The notes: generated from the sequence alone by a model not told the origin. 64,000 nt of DNA from Oncomelania hupensis (GCA_036898135.1 CM072521.1:66081983-66145982), one strand, 5' to 3'; shown: positions 1 to 13,481, counted from the stretch's first letter. Numbers and translations: made by a program.

Positions 1-168
1 TATATTCAATGTTATATATACCTTGTCATTGAAAGTGAGACTGAAGTCCAGCAAGATAACTATCATAGCAGTCAATGTAATATTACTCATCCATTAGATT
101 TATTCCCTTTGACATACGGGGCATGCCCGCACACACACAAAGTATTCTTCTGCTATTGAGTCTACTCA

Positions 169-3100
169 TCAGCAGAAGAAAACTTTTTTGTACATGTTGT
201 ACTTTTTCACCAACAACTTTGCATCTGTGGTTGAGAGATTCCACAATCGTCCATTTGTGGTGCTCACAGCAAAGTTAGATGCAAAAACAAACTTGTTTTG
301 AACATTGTCTCTGTCAGCCGCAGCTGGCCACTTGAAAACACTATTGCTGACAGAACATTTTTGCATAAAGTTCACAGTTGCCAGCTGAGCATTCACCACC
401 TCCTCTACTTCACCTACATAAAATGTGTCTTCATAGGCAACCGCCACCACTACTCCTGGTGAAGTGAACTGGAAGTCAGTCTGAAATTCTGCATCTGATT
501 CTACATCAGCTTCCGACTCGCTCTCACTGTCGTCGTTGTTGATCACATGTTGCTGAAGACGTTGTGGCAGATTTGCTGGTGTGCTGATGCCCAAGAACTG
601 TTGCAAGTTCGCCAGCAGTACAGGCAGCGGTTTGGAAACTTGCAGCAGAGGAGACTTCTTTCCTAAGATCACCCGCTGAAATTGCAGCTCTGCCTTGACT
701 GCGCGTAATTTGTCCGCTGCATGGTCATAGGTGGCGATGAGGCGCCTTACGTCTTCAACAACTGAGCATGGACCATTGTGAGGCTTGAGGTTTTCCACAA
801 TGTCCCTTTTTTTTTTCTGCTCCTTTTCCTCTTTTTCCTCCTTTTTTCTTCTTACTTCTTGCAACAGCCTCTGGCGCTCAACTAGAGCATCCTTTTAAGC
901 CTTTCTTTTCTTCCTGCGCAGATCATCTTTCTTTGCAGCAGCTCTTGTTATGGCAGATGCTTGCTCTTGATGTGTGAGATTCATGAACCACTCACTCAAT
1001 GTCTTGTTTCGTTTGAGGATGTTCATCGATGAATGGTAATGCACAGATGCATTCCTGCGCTTGAAAAGCGAAAAGTCAAGGTCGCCAAAGGCCTGCTCAC
1101 CCACAAGATTTGTTATTTTTGAATGTTTTAATTTCTCCCTCAGCAGTTCATCTTCAACTTTATAACATTTTCCGCCAGGCAGAAAATCACTAAGCTGCTT
1201 TTGAATGACATCAGTGAATGCAGAGCACAGTGCCTTTAGGTTGACATTCACAGCCTCTTTCCGATTTTCTGGCAGACTGACCAGAGACCTAGAAGAAAGA
1301 AAAAAAAAAGTAAATTTGAGAAACTTTCACACACTGTGAACTTAATTACCATTAATCAGTGCATAACACTTAACACATTATAACAGTAATGGTGAACAGA
1401 GAGGGTTTTGAAAAAAAATGTAGGACTAGCAACAAACAAAATCAGCTAAATAAATCAATAACTCTGACGTTCTGTCTGCTGACACATTTTTGGCCAAAAT
1501 AGTGAATAATTTGAATTCCTTAAAGACACACACACCTGAAAACAGCACTGCCCTGGCATTTCAAGTTGACCCCAAACAAGGGTATGAAGTCACTGTTGAA
1601 GGCATCATCCGGATTGTGGGTCCATCTGTGACAGAAAACTAATTATTACACTGGCATGAATATCGAATATGTTATCAGTGTATCAGTAAATTCTTGGTTA
1701 AAAAAAGATCATGACTGCTTTCTCGCCATCATAATGCAACAGCCCCCCTCCCCTCCCCCACCCCCCACCAACCCCCCCCCCCCCAAAAAAAAAAGAAAAA
1801 AAAAAGGTACCTTTCCAGAAAGTGAAGCATTTCTACCACATGCTGATAAAAGTCAAGATAGTGGACATCCATTGACAAAAGCTGCCAGTATGGAGCAGTG
1901 AGGCGAAAATAAAGAAGGCCCAATGCCACCAAGCATTCATCCATGCTTTCACTTCTGCTGTCAAGTAGGACACCTTCTTGCTTCCAGTTGAGGTTCGTCA
2001 TACAGGAGCCCAAAAACTCTTGGATGTGCTCTCTGTGGAAGTGTAGAGCTGCAGCCACCTATGACAGAGAGAAAACTTTTAATTATTAAAAAGAAAGTTA
2101 ATTTATTACCAAAATGGCAAATATAATTCAACACCAAATGATCAATACATGCAACTTTGGTACTTAATTAATAATTATACTTCTTCAGTGTGTCAAAACA
2201 AAAAGTATTGCTTCAACAAATTTTACCTGAAACAGGTTGTTGAAGCGGTTTGCCTTGAATGAGGAAATAGCAGACTCCGTCTCTATCATCAAGCAGAATG
2301 CAAGCCAGTGCTCCCTGCAGCCAAACCGCTCATCTCCCCGCGGGCCAAGCAGACCACATGCCTCTCTTACATAACGATTAACAGGGTGCTCTCCTCTTCT
2401 GCTGGTGGAATTGAATTTTGGGCAACACTCTCTGCCAACTGGCTCCCCTGCATCGATGTTGGTGAGGGTTTTGTTCACAGCACTGGAGAGGCCCAAGAGA
2501 AAATGTGCATTACAAAAGAGAAACTGTACATCTTCCTCGGTTTGCAATAGGTCACAGCCTGACAATGTTGAATTTCTCGTCAAAAGCTTTCATGACTGCT
2601 GCTCTGTCAGACATTAGTGCACTTGTTTTCTCCACAAACCGAAGAAATTGTTCATGCTGTTCATCGATGTTGTCAGAGAAAATGGTAGCTGCCTCTTCCA
2701 GAAGGTCTACAGTCACAGACACGAGGGTATCGGCGTTCTCCGATGAAACTACTGTGTATCCACAGGCCAGAGTTGAACCATCATCCATTGTCAGTTGCTG
2801 ACCAATAAACTTTTTGCCATTTTTTGTGGGTCCCATCTGTGTGAATGTCAAATGCAGTGGCATGAGCCATGGCACTGCTTATCTGCATTTTCCCCAGGAA
2901 ATGGCCCATATCCACACATCGGCCGACACTTCTTGCCGATGGCAGTTCTTCTTGTGGAATAGTTGCTCCAAGAAGATGCCGGCAGACTGCTTGCATGACA
3001 GCGCCACATCGTTCAACACCCAGTTCATGCTCTGTAACCAGTTCTGCCATGCATAACTTTGCTGTGTCCAAGAAGTGTCCAGTATCTGGATCCTTCAGGT

Positions 3101-5259
3101 GGATCACCTCCCTCTCGAGGATTAATGACTCTCGCTCTTGCTGCTGAATTTTGAGATCTTGAGATCTTGTCCGCAAAATTGCATTGGCATTTGTGGCCTT
3201 TGTTAACCTCCTTCTGAGGTTGGAGCATTGTGTTTGCTCTAGTTTCAGCTTTCGCTTTAAAGTTCTCAATTTCGCATCACATTCTCCTCTTGTATGTGCC
3301 ATGATGGTCGTTTTCTGTTTAATGGCCTGCAAATACAGTCTCCTGGCTCGTTTGTAATAGTTTGACCCCTTAATTTGTACAATTGTGGCCTTTGCCTGCT
3401 GCAGCTGTGCAGTTCTTTCTTGCAGCTGTCGCTGTGTTTGCAGCATGGCCATTCCTGACTGCTGCAATTGGCTCTCCAAGTCCTGCAGCCTTGCAGCCTT
3501 CTCCCTGTTTAACTCCACAAGTACACAGTTTTTATGTTTTGTGTCCGCCAGTTCTGTATTGACATCATGTAGCTGTCTCTTAACTGCGGAGAGGGCATTT
3601 GTTGTGGAAGCCAAAGTCAAATCTTCCGGTCTTGCTGGGGTCACTGTCACTGGCAAAACCTTCTTGGTGAAGTCTGCTGGCTCCTCTAAGAAGAGCTGCA
3701 GTTTCTGCATGCCAGCTTCACTTGTACATTTCTTCAAGTAAGCATACTTATCTTTTATCTGCCTGAGCTTTTTGTTGAAAAGGTTGTCTGACAGAGTGCT
3801 CAATTCAGCTCCTAAATTTTCAAGTACACATCGCATGTTCACATTCACTGTCTTTTCTTTGTTCTTAAAGTTGATGATGTCAACCACAATTCCGTTGCTG
3901 AGGACAGGTACATCCACAGAACGCAGACTCTCTGGTGATTGCAGGTGATGGCGCAGAATACCATTTTTTAGCAGGTGTGGGCCAATGGCAATGTTTCTCC
4001 CTGAGATGCAAACACCACGATCCACTTCAAGAAATCTTGGCAAGTCTGGGGAAGGGGTCTTCATAGCATCTGCAAGGACATTTTTTACTTCCCTAAACAG
4101 CGAACGACCTTGGAGGGGGTCAGCTTGGTTCATCAACTTGTTAAAGAGATCTTCCAAATCCTGCCACGGTGTCAGTGTTCTGCACACAAATTAAAATACA
4201 TCTATGCAGAATTTTTTAAAGTTTTCTTTCTCTCTCTACCCCCCCCCCCCCCTTTCTTTTTTTAGTTTAAAAACAAAATGCTTTTACAAGACTTTCAATA
4301 TATTGTACAGTGCAAATAAAGTGTAGTGCTTTATTTAGAAATAACAAGTTTATATCTTTACATTTATTTCTGCTTATATTAATTATAATATATCCAGTTG
4401 AACTATTATAACACAGACCTTCTATGCAACAACTCTAACTGGAGCAAAATTCTATTGGTCATAGGCTGCTGCTGCAGTTTTGGTTTGCGGCCTTTTCCTT
4501 TTTTGGTCACATACAGGACCATTTGTTGGTAGTGATCATCACCTAAAGAAACCAACCAACCAACAAACAAAATAAATAAAACATTTAACTGGGAGAGAGA
4601 AAAACAAAACACACATCAATGAATTAAGTAGTCCATACTTTGATTCGTTTGAAATGTAACAAATGTATTATTTATTTTATTATATTAAAATTAATATATT
4701 ACTATTATATAATTATAAAGTAATGTAAGCTGTAACTGTACAAAGGATGTACTTAATTAAGTTAATGCAGAAAAATGCAATGTATAGTCTATAGTAACAT
4801 AAAGAGTGCATCTTGTAGTCCTATGTATTACTATTAGACTAGTAGGCCTATGCTGCAGTCAACACCAGTTGTGTTACGTTTTTTTTTTTGGGGGGGGGGC
4901 ACTCAAAGATTTAGCCAATTATTGAGGAAACCTGCAGCAAGTCATAACACTGCTTCCTTACTAATAAATAATTTTCGAACGCTGGAATGTAGTTAAATAA
5001 GCTAAGACTAAGAGATGTGGCCACATTTGACTTGTACAACTAGGCCTACAGTAAGTAACTTATTAAGGCCAGGTGCTTTCGTCACAAATTTTTCAAATAA
5101 ATAAACTTTTTATCTAAATATGCAACATAGTATGCTTATGCAAACATCCTGCGAAAATAATATATATTAATACTTACTGAGAAGAGTCTCATGATTCCTT
5201 ATAAACACTTCGTCAGTCAAATAATTTTCCGACTCCGGCATGTCACAGCTAGAGGCCAT
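169..5259 (-). pseudogene. Six-exon transposase-like gene (coiled coil + RNase H-like core), broken by one stop and two frameshifts
   Basis: Exons read on the minus strand: 5259-5178 (ATG at 5259), 4542-4419, 4179-2227, 2058-1811, 1625-1536, 1288-169 (TGA at 171-169). Every junction has GT/AG (for example CAG/gtaaaa after 2227), and phases agree across all five introns. The product would be about 1200 residues. It has a short acidic/basic N-terminus, a long Gln/Leu-rich coiled coil (about 3250-3640), then a block with HTDGT (near 2838), MSDRA (near 2605) and an E-rich ETES...NRFNNLF segment (near 2240-2270). These look like the D, D, E positions of an RNase H-fold transposase. After it come TGPYW-like and Lys/Glu-rich segments. 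Lesions: a T6 run at 2820-2825 shifts frame, a second shift lies within 2546-2566, and TAA at 897-895 interrupts a frame that clearly continues (EERQ-type helix on both sides). Family name not recognised. It may be a decaying domesticated transposase, an intron-bearing transposon, or an intact gene with assembly errors. Confidence 0.72.
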
Positions 5260-5330
5260 CTTGACATTAGCGCTTTGAAAACGGTAGTCGCGTTTGATTG
5301 GCTGTTGCGTTGCCAATGTCTACGTCACTG
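5260..5330 (-). promoter_or_regulatory. Putative promoter of the transposase-like gene
   Basis: Just upstream of the ATG at 5259 the minus strand carries an inverted CCAAT box (ATTGG on plus, 5297-5301) and a CRE-like TGACGTA (5321-5327). The spacing is compact and no TATA box is visible. This resembles a host-gene promoter more than a transposon end. Motif-only evidence. Confidence 0.35.
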
Positions 5331-5862
5331 CGTAGTTTCGCATATCAAATTATTCAGCAAAAAATGAACTTTCTGACGATACCTGACACATAGGAGGTTT
5401 ATTGAACGAATAAAGAGCAAATTAACTCGAAAGTCAAACATTATATTTTGCATGCGATTTTCTATACTCTCCATGGCGCCGGCATAAAAATAAATTATAC
5501 GAAACGAAAGCCCGACTTGTATACTTTTAAATAGCATTCTATTTATAGCTATCCATGTAATATTTATCACGCGAGACCGATTGAAGAAAGGCATGTCAAT
5601 GGGAGAGTTAAAAAATGGCCGCTGGCGTAGTGAGAAGCTGAGCGTTAGGTGGGTGCATGTTCTGACTCGACACTTAAAAACAAACATATATAACACAAAT
5701 AACTCAATCATACACAAAAGATAAATGTTTCAACTTTATTTTCATGTAGATTTTATTGCACAACACAGACAAAAAACCGCTTAAAATCTCACTTAAAAAT
5801 ACGCATTTTAAGCAACCTTGAGACCTTTCCTCACAAGCCAATGAATGGCCTGCCGGTACCTA

Positions 5863-5980
5863 CTAGCAGCGAGCCCAAAGTATACTTTGAAGGGATGGAT
5901 GGAATACTTTCACCTGCTGCTAGCGGGAGTTTTTCTACCAATCGCAGCAATGTGTATTACCTCGATGATGATGATAATGA
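5863..5980 (+). repeat. Dispersed repeat ending in a GAT tract, copy 1
   Basis: About 115 bp containing the palindromic word CAAAGTATACTTTG and ending in CTCGATGATGATG. It is nearly identical to 16798-16912, and a short piece recurs at 16407-16440. Both long copies run straight into a GAT microsatellite and both lie just upstream of a glucosidase exon. The surrounding 5331-6125 holds no gene that I can see. Confidence 0.7.
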
Positions 5981-6125
5981 TGATGATGATGGTAGTGGTG
6001 GTTGGATAGTTAGTTAGTCACAGTTTATAGGGTCCATCGGACTGCAAAGAGCCGAATCAGTGGTAGTAGGGGTGATGCTGATGCTGCTAATGATGATAAT
6101 GGTGATAATGATGGTGGTGATGATA

Positions 6126-6196
<71 letters not shown>
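6126..6196 (+). repeat. (ATG)n microsatellite at a splice acceptor
   Basis: Near-perfect trinucleotide array that ends only about 11 bases before the acceptor of the first visible glucosidase exon at 6208. It gives long Met, Asp and Ile reading frames on both strands that are not genes. Confidence 0.95.
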
Positions 6197-6197
<1 letters not shown>

Positions 6198-6207
6198 GTG
6201 TGTGCAG

Positions 6208-6587
6208 TATGCATCATGGGACTTGGCGTTTCACATGATACCGCTGGCCAACATTGACCTGCACTTCGCCAAGGAACAACTGATGCTCTTTCTCAGAGAA
6301 TGGTACATGCACCCCAACGGACAGGTACGTACATTTGTCAGTGACAGCATTGCCATTGTTGTGGTGGGGTAAGGGCTTGAAATTATATTTTACCTAACTG
6401 CCTCTATGGCTGTGGGGAAGGAAAGGAGGGAGAGAGAGGGAGGGGGGAAGAGAAAGAGAGAAAAAAAACAAAGAAAGAAAGAAAAGAAGAGGAAATAAAT
6501 TAAAAAGAAAAGAAAAGAAAGAAGAAAAAAAGAAAGAAAGAAAGAAAGAGAAGAGAAAAGAAAAGAGAGAAAGAAAGAAAGAAAAAG

Positions 6588-6680
<93 letters not shown>

Positions 6681-9600
6681 TATTAGGGATTAAGTTTTAA
6701 GACTCATTTAAAACGTCTCACCCCATCGCCTCACGGCTCACGGTTTTAAGACGCGAAGTTCTCTGTCTAGTGGGTTTTTCTTCTTTTTTTTAATTTTATT
6801 TCCGGCAGTATGAGAATTTAAATCCTATGCTCATGACCATCTTTGCAGCTGACCCGCATGGTTTTGTGATCGCTCCTTGTGCTAATCCTGCGCGGTAACA
6901 GTTGATTGGCATAGCACTAATGCATTCACGTTTTGACGTGTCCATGTACATTGATGGGTGTCGGATAGCGAAGTAGTTGGAGCACTCGCTACTGTGTCGC
7001 AAGTTAAGCACCGTCCAGTGCGGTTAGCCCTTGGATGGGTGACCGCAAAACGTGAAGCAACAAATCACAACGCCCCCAGTTGACTCAACTGTGACTGAGT
7101 ACCTACTCTCTTAAGGGTGGGGAAGGTAAAGCAGCGAGGGAGAGAGATGGGCATCACCCTTATTACGCTGGCCCAAGATAAGTGTGATCTCCAACATCAC
7201 GCTCCCCTACGGCCACAAGGCTATGGGACTACCTTTACCTTTTTTTTTCTTTTTTTTTTTTAAAAATAAATATTATATATACACCTTATGTGCATTGAAT
7301 AAGAAAATGTGTTGGGAGGGGTTTATTGCTGAAGAAAAGGGAGTTAATGGGAGGAAAAATTATGTGACCGCCATTTACACAACTGCTCACGTTTGAATGG
7401 GTCCGAATATTGCAAAATAAAATTAAGAAAAAAAAATTTGCCCCCAATGAGATTCGAACTCATGACCCCTGGTTTACAAGACCAGTGCTCTAACCACTGA
7501 GCTATGGAGGCTTCATGTTATTGTTGTTAGAAGGGTATCTTTTAAGTTTGGCAACGGCTTGTGTTTGAAAAGATTGTGACGTTGGGGGAAAGGTTTTGAT
7601 CCTTCTGAGTCAGGCTATGTCGATGAACTGTTACCGCGATGAGCTTAGGCTGTGTCATATATGGTATGGTTGCAATATCGATTCGAAAAATCAATATTTT
7701 CAATGAGGTGTAGGCCTTACACAGTGGGTAAAGAAGCATATTGTTTTGCATTGTTGATATGGAAGAATGTTGGGATTAAGTAGCCTGGTTTATGTTATCA
7801 TTAGTGTGAAAAAGATGTAAGCTGGATTGGATACTTAGGATACGTACCACTAATGCTTTGGTAACGAGGTATCCAATGAAAAGCCATGGAGTTTTTCGCG
7901 GTATGGCTATCCTTGCTGCTTTAATCAATGTTAAGCTGTCTTTCTTCAATTGTCAAGATTTCAGTTACTTTCCTAGTGCCAGCACCAAGTAGGACAAGAT
8001 GACCAGAAACATCCATTTCTGTTTCCAAATCTAACACACGTTTGGGGTACCTACTGTTAAACATTGATATACTTTGAGCCGATGGATTAGGCTACCAGTA
8101 TTTTATATTTTGTTATTCCCAGTAATTTTTGAATTTTAATAAAATATTTGAACATTAACATTTTGTCTTTTTTAATTAATCCAACGGACAACAACTCTGA
8201 GTAGGTTTACTAACAGACGTTCAGACCTGGGCGTTTTTAAATACCAACCCGGACTTGATTTGCGGAGAGGACTACAAACTTGATATTTAAACACAAGAAC
8301 ATGTCATGTGCTGTGAACTTACCAGTGCATGCATGGGTTGTTCGGAATGTCTGTTGGACTTATTTGAGGTAGTTCTTTTAGGTCTGAAATGCGCTATTTA
8401 ACCACGCTTTTCCTTCTTTTTTTCCCCCTAGATTCCTGCTTATGAGTTTGCCTTCGGCGATGTCAATCCCCCAGTACATGCCTATGCCGTACTGAAAGTG
8501 TACAAGGCCTCAGGGTCCAAAGATCACCGAGACGTTCTGTTCTTAGCAAGATGCTTCCACAAACTCGTCATCAACTTCACCTGGTAGGTCATGTTTTGAA
8601 TAGTAGGTTGTATGAATGGTTACCAGATGGCTGATTGGTTGGGGACAGTCATAGAATTATCTTCAACTTGCTCAAAACTCCCCAATGGCCGCCGCTCACC
8701 TTTATTTAGGAGGAAGACTTTGAGTGTGTGGTTTATGTTTTTCCAGGTGGGTGAACCGCAAGGATCCGGACGGCAAGAACATTTTTGAGGGCGGCTTTCT
8801 GGGGCTTGACAACATTGGTGTGTTTGACCGCTCCAAGCCACTGCCCATTGGAGGACGACTGGACCAGGTAGCAATTCTCACCCTGCCTGTCCATCTGTGT
8901 TACGATTGAGACGCGCATGATAGATCTGATCATTTTATTTTGCAAAGCATGCAATGATAGCGTGTGTTTACCTTTGATTTGACTTTTCGCTGTTGCTAGA
9001 AGCAGCTTTGTATAATGTTGATAATTTTTCGTCGGTCGATATTGGTGAGAATTTTCTGGAATACTTATTTATTACTGATCGAAGTTGCCAGATCTGTCTC
9101 GTACTAATAGCTAAGCGATCTTTCTAAACCGGGAATGTCCTATTACGTAAAGCGTAGTTTCGGGACGAGGTTTATTTTGATTGGGTATTATTGCGTCATT
9201 GTGGAATGTTCGAAGCTTTTCGGGATTGTTGATAAGCTATATAAGTAATGCACTGTCTGCTTGTAACGAGTGATTTTTAAAGTGATTTCCGGAAAGCGGT
9301 CTTGTATGCAGTTGATGGTGTTTGCCGAATAAAGCTGGAAAACTTTATACGACGACTCCTACCTTCTTGCTGAGTAAACAGGCTGCGTGGATAAAGGAAT
9401 TCGAGTTACAAATTCAAGCATCGGGGCTGAGTCGACTATTGATAAATACCATAGACCGCAATTTGTGGTCTATGTAAATACTTGTAACAATCTGCCTGTC
9501 TGTCTGTCTGTCTATCCAATGGTGTATCCCTTTAATTATCTAGACAAACCGGGATGCCGAACTTGTTTTCTCCAAACTAGTTCCAGTCATTTGCTGGAAA

Positions 9601-10520
9601 AGGCAATCGCCGAAGTCGAACGAAGCTCTCTGATGTGTTACGAAATGATGCGTGCATGACTATGACTAGTTAGACATTAAAAATGATCGCTACCGGGATA
9701 CTTGACTATATAGAAATCACAGCGCATTGGAATAAGGTGATCGAACCATGTGTCTGATCTACTGTGTTGGTCTACCTGTTCCTTTTTGCGCGTGTCTACC
9801 ATTGGTTGGATAGATGATTACATTGGTGTCCTTGGCTGATTACAAACCCTTGTTCAATTATTAGAGGGATCCTGGACAAGGAAGTTTATATCTGTCTGCT
9901 TATCTGCCTGTCTATCTGTCTGTCTGTTTGGGACAAAGTTTGTTTGGCCGCTCCAAGTTACTGTCATTGGAGGACGACTACTACGACTGTCTGTTCGTCA
10001 GTCTGTCTGAATGCGTATCAACCATTCTGTTGCTCAACGCTTTCTTTGTTCCTGTGACTAAACCCCCACCCCCGACCCCGCCATTCCACACCTCCTCTCT
10101 CTCTTTCCGTCCCTCCACCCCTCTGTTATTCCGCCATTCCATTATTGGGCCGTAGTATACATCTTTAACCTGTCAACATCTAAACCCAGTCTAGTCAAAG
10201 AGATTTCTCCAAAGGCCAGGCTAGGCTTTGGCTACCTTCTTCACACCCTTGTATCTCGTCACAAACGTTTTTAAGGTATCTGGAGTTTTCTTTTGCTATT
10301 TAATGGGTTGTTGTATTTCAGGCAGACGGCACTGCGTGGATGGCGTTCTACTGTGTCATCATGTTGGAGATCAGCCTGATCCTGGCACGGCGTGACCCTA
10401 TCTATGAGGACATGGCCAGCAAATTCTTTGAACACTTCGTCTTCATTCTGGACGCCGTCAACAATGTGGCAGGTGACGACGACGACGACGATGACGATGA
10501 TGATGATGATGATGATGATA

Positions 10521-10571
<51 letters not shown>

Positions 10572-12693
10572 GATGGATTTTATGGCATGATGGTTGATGA
10601 TGATGATTATGATGATGAAATTATCACGTGTTCTGTATAATTTACAGAGATATCGGTAATCCGCAGTGTTAATAATTATAACTTCCTAGCGCCAAAACCT
10701 GATAATTACAAATATTATGAGATAATTACAATTATCAAGAGATAATAACAATTATCAAGGGATAATTAAAACTATCGCTGAAAATTATAAATATCAATTT
10801 AATACTAATGAGCATGCGCTGTCCGATGCGCATGCGCGGCAGTGGCACTGTTCCCAGCACGCCTGGGGTTTTGGCCCTAGTAAACCGTGGCCAAAACCGA
10901 AAATTAGTAATTAACACTGTGAATTACCGGTATCTCTGTGAATTAATTATCACTGATACATGTAGGTTTTGCGGGTTTTGACGCTAGTAAGCCGCCTTAC
11001 CAGAATTAAGCATGATCACGTGAAAATTATAATTATCAAGTAATAATAATAATAATAACGGATTTTTAGATAGCGGGTACTCCAGCCTATGACCAGACTC
11101 ACCACGCTTTACATAGTCATTACATATAAATACATGCACTCGATAAAACATCACTTTTGCTACAATACACCAAAGACGGAACAGTTAAGGTACACACTAT
11201 TTACAACTATGTACATAAATTACAAAAAAAAGACCGAAATAGACTATTTACAACTATGTGCACAAATGACAAAAAAGACAGAAATAGAATAGCAAAAACC
11301 TATTCACAGCTATTTATATGCCCGGTTAGGCCCAGGAAGAAAAACAGAAGAAATATTTACAGCCGTGTATACACTTACGGATCAGACATAGACAAAAGAT
11401 GAGAGAATGGTAGCGGGATACAAATCTATCTGAATAATGCAGTTTGAAGAGGTGGGTTTTGAGGGCCTTTTTGAATGCTTGTGTTGATTGTATGTTGTGG
11501 ATATGGGAGGGAAGGGAATTCCACTGCTTAGGTGCGGAGTAAGCGAATGCACGTTGGCCGTATGTTTTAGTGCGGGTGACGGGAACCTTAAGTGTGCGAG
11601 TGTCAGCAGAAGATCTTAAAGTGCGTGAAGGGGAGTAGACAGACAGTAGATCAGCAAGGTAGGAAGGACAAGAATCTGTGAAGGAGTTGTGACAGAGAAC
11701 AGAGAGTTTGTTCTCTATGCATGCTTGCACAGGAAGCCAGTGAAAGGAATGTAGTAGAGGTGTGATGTGATCGCGTTTCTTAGCTCGGAATACTAGTCTA
11801 GCTGCTGAGTTCTGAACCTTTTGTAATTTGTCAATGATGTGTTTTGGGGAGCCAGCAAGGAGAGAGTTGCAATAGTCAAGACGAGAAAGGACGAGAGCGC
11901 AGACTAGGGTTTTGGTGGCAGGGACTGTAAGATAGTGGCGAAAGGAGCTGATTTGGCGTATGGCCGTGTATGCAGAGCGACAGACGTTGGAGATGTGGTT
12001 GTTGAGGGACAGGTCATCGGAGATAATGTAGCCGAGATTTCTTGCTGAGGATGAGAACTGAATGTTTGTTGTCCCTACTGTAAGCGATGTTGGGAGAAGC
12101 GAGAGTGAGGAGGAGGTGTTGTGCTTGTGAATGAGGAGGGCTTCGGTTTTATCGTCATTAAGCTTAAGCTTGTTGAGTGTCATCCATGACTTAATGTCTG
12201 TGATGTAGTTCTCCAAAGTCTGAACAGTGGAATTAATGAGAGAGGGGGCGGTGGATTTATACAGTTGTGTGTCGTCTGCAAATGACTGACTCTCAACAGC
12301 ATGTAAAATTTTTAATTATTATGTGATAATTACTATGTTCAGTTTTGGCGCATTTCCAGGCGGATTGATAGCCAAAACTGAAAATTAAACACGATCACGC
12401 GAACATATTTGTAAATTTTCAATGATAATTGTAATTATCTCTTGATAATTGTAATTATCACATGATATTTGTAATTATCACATGATAATTTGTAATTATC
12501 AGGTTTTGGCGCTAGTAGGCCGCCATATGCATCCCCGTGAAATAATCATTCCACCGTTCATCCATCTTGGCCCTATTCACTTCCATTATATCATCCACTT
12601 TCTCGCCTGTACTTTATCCAACCTATCTGTGGATACTTCTCGCTGCGCGACATTGATGACAATGATAACGATGATTGTAATAATAATAATAAT

Positions 12694-12783
<90 letters not shown>

Positions 12784-12803
12784 TTTATTATTGATGGATT
12801 ATA

Positions 12804-12867
<64 letters not shown>

Positions 12868-13430
12868 CGACGGCGTCGACGTGGTAAACAGGAAAATGGT
12901 GGTGATGATAATTGATGATTGCTTGTTTGGGCGGGTGGGTTGGTATTTGGATGGGGTGAGGTGTTCTTCACGGTGGTGGTTGCAGGGGTGATGGTGATGA
13001 CGACGAAGACAATGATGACAGTGATCATAATTATATAACCAAGGCTAGCTATTATTGTGTCGTAGGTGAGGGTCTATGGGACGACACAGACGGGTTTTTC
13101 TACGACCACATCCGCGGCAACAACATCAGCATCCCCCTAAAGATCCGGTCCATGGTGGGCATGGTTCCTCTCTTTTCCTCCATGGTGCTGCAGGAGTCGG
13201 AGATGAAACGACACCCTGGCTTCTACAAGCGAACCATCTGGTTCCTAGAAAACAAGAAAGACTTAGTCTCTAGAGTGAGCTTCTGGAAAATGTCTGGGCT
13301 TTATCGGACATAGTATTGTATTGTATTGTATTGTATTGTATTGTATTGTATTGTATTGTATTGTATTATATTGTCATTTGTATTGCACTTTGTTGTAGCT
13401 AAGTCTTGGAGGCTTATATCGACGAGCTTA

Positions 13431-13481
<51 letters not shown>

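Noticed and set aside
2308..3741. Plus-strand frames of 80-118 codons
   Set aside because: They are antisense shadows of the transposase-like exon at 4179-2227.
7001..7048. 5S rRNA gene
   Set aside because: Only the internal control region matches, it lies inside a SINE with a tRNA-like head, and the rest of 5S is missing.
12482..13028. Long frames of poly-Ile, Val, Asp or His
   Set aside because: They are read-through of AAT, AGT and GAT microsatellites on either strand; the same happens at 6014-6257, 10340-10640, 14700-14975 and 15692-16060.
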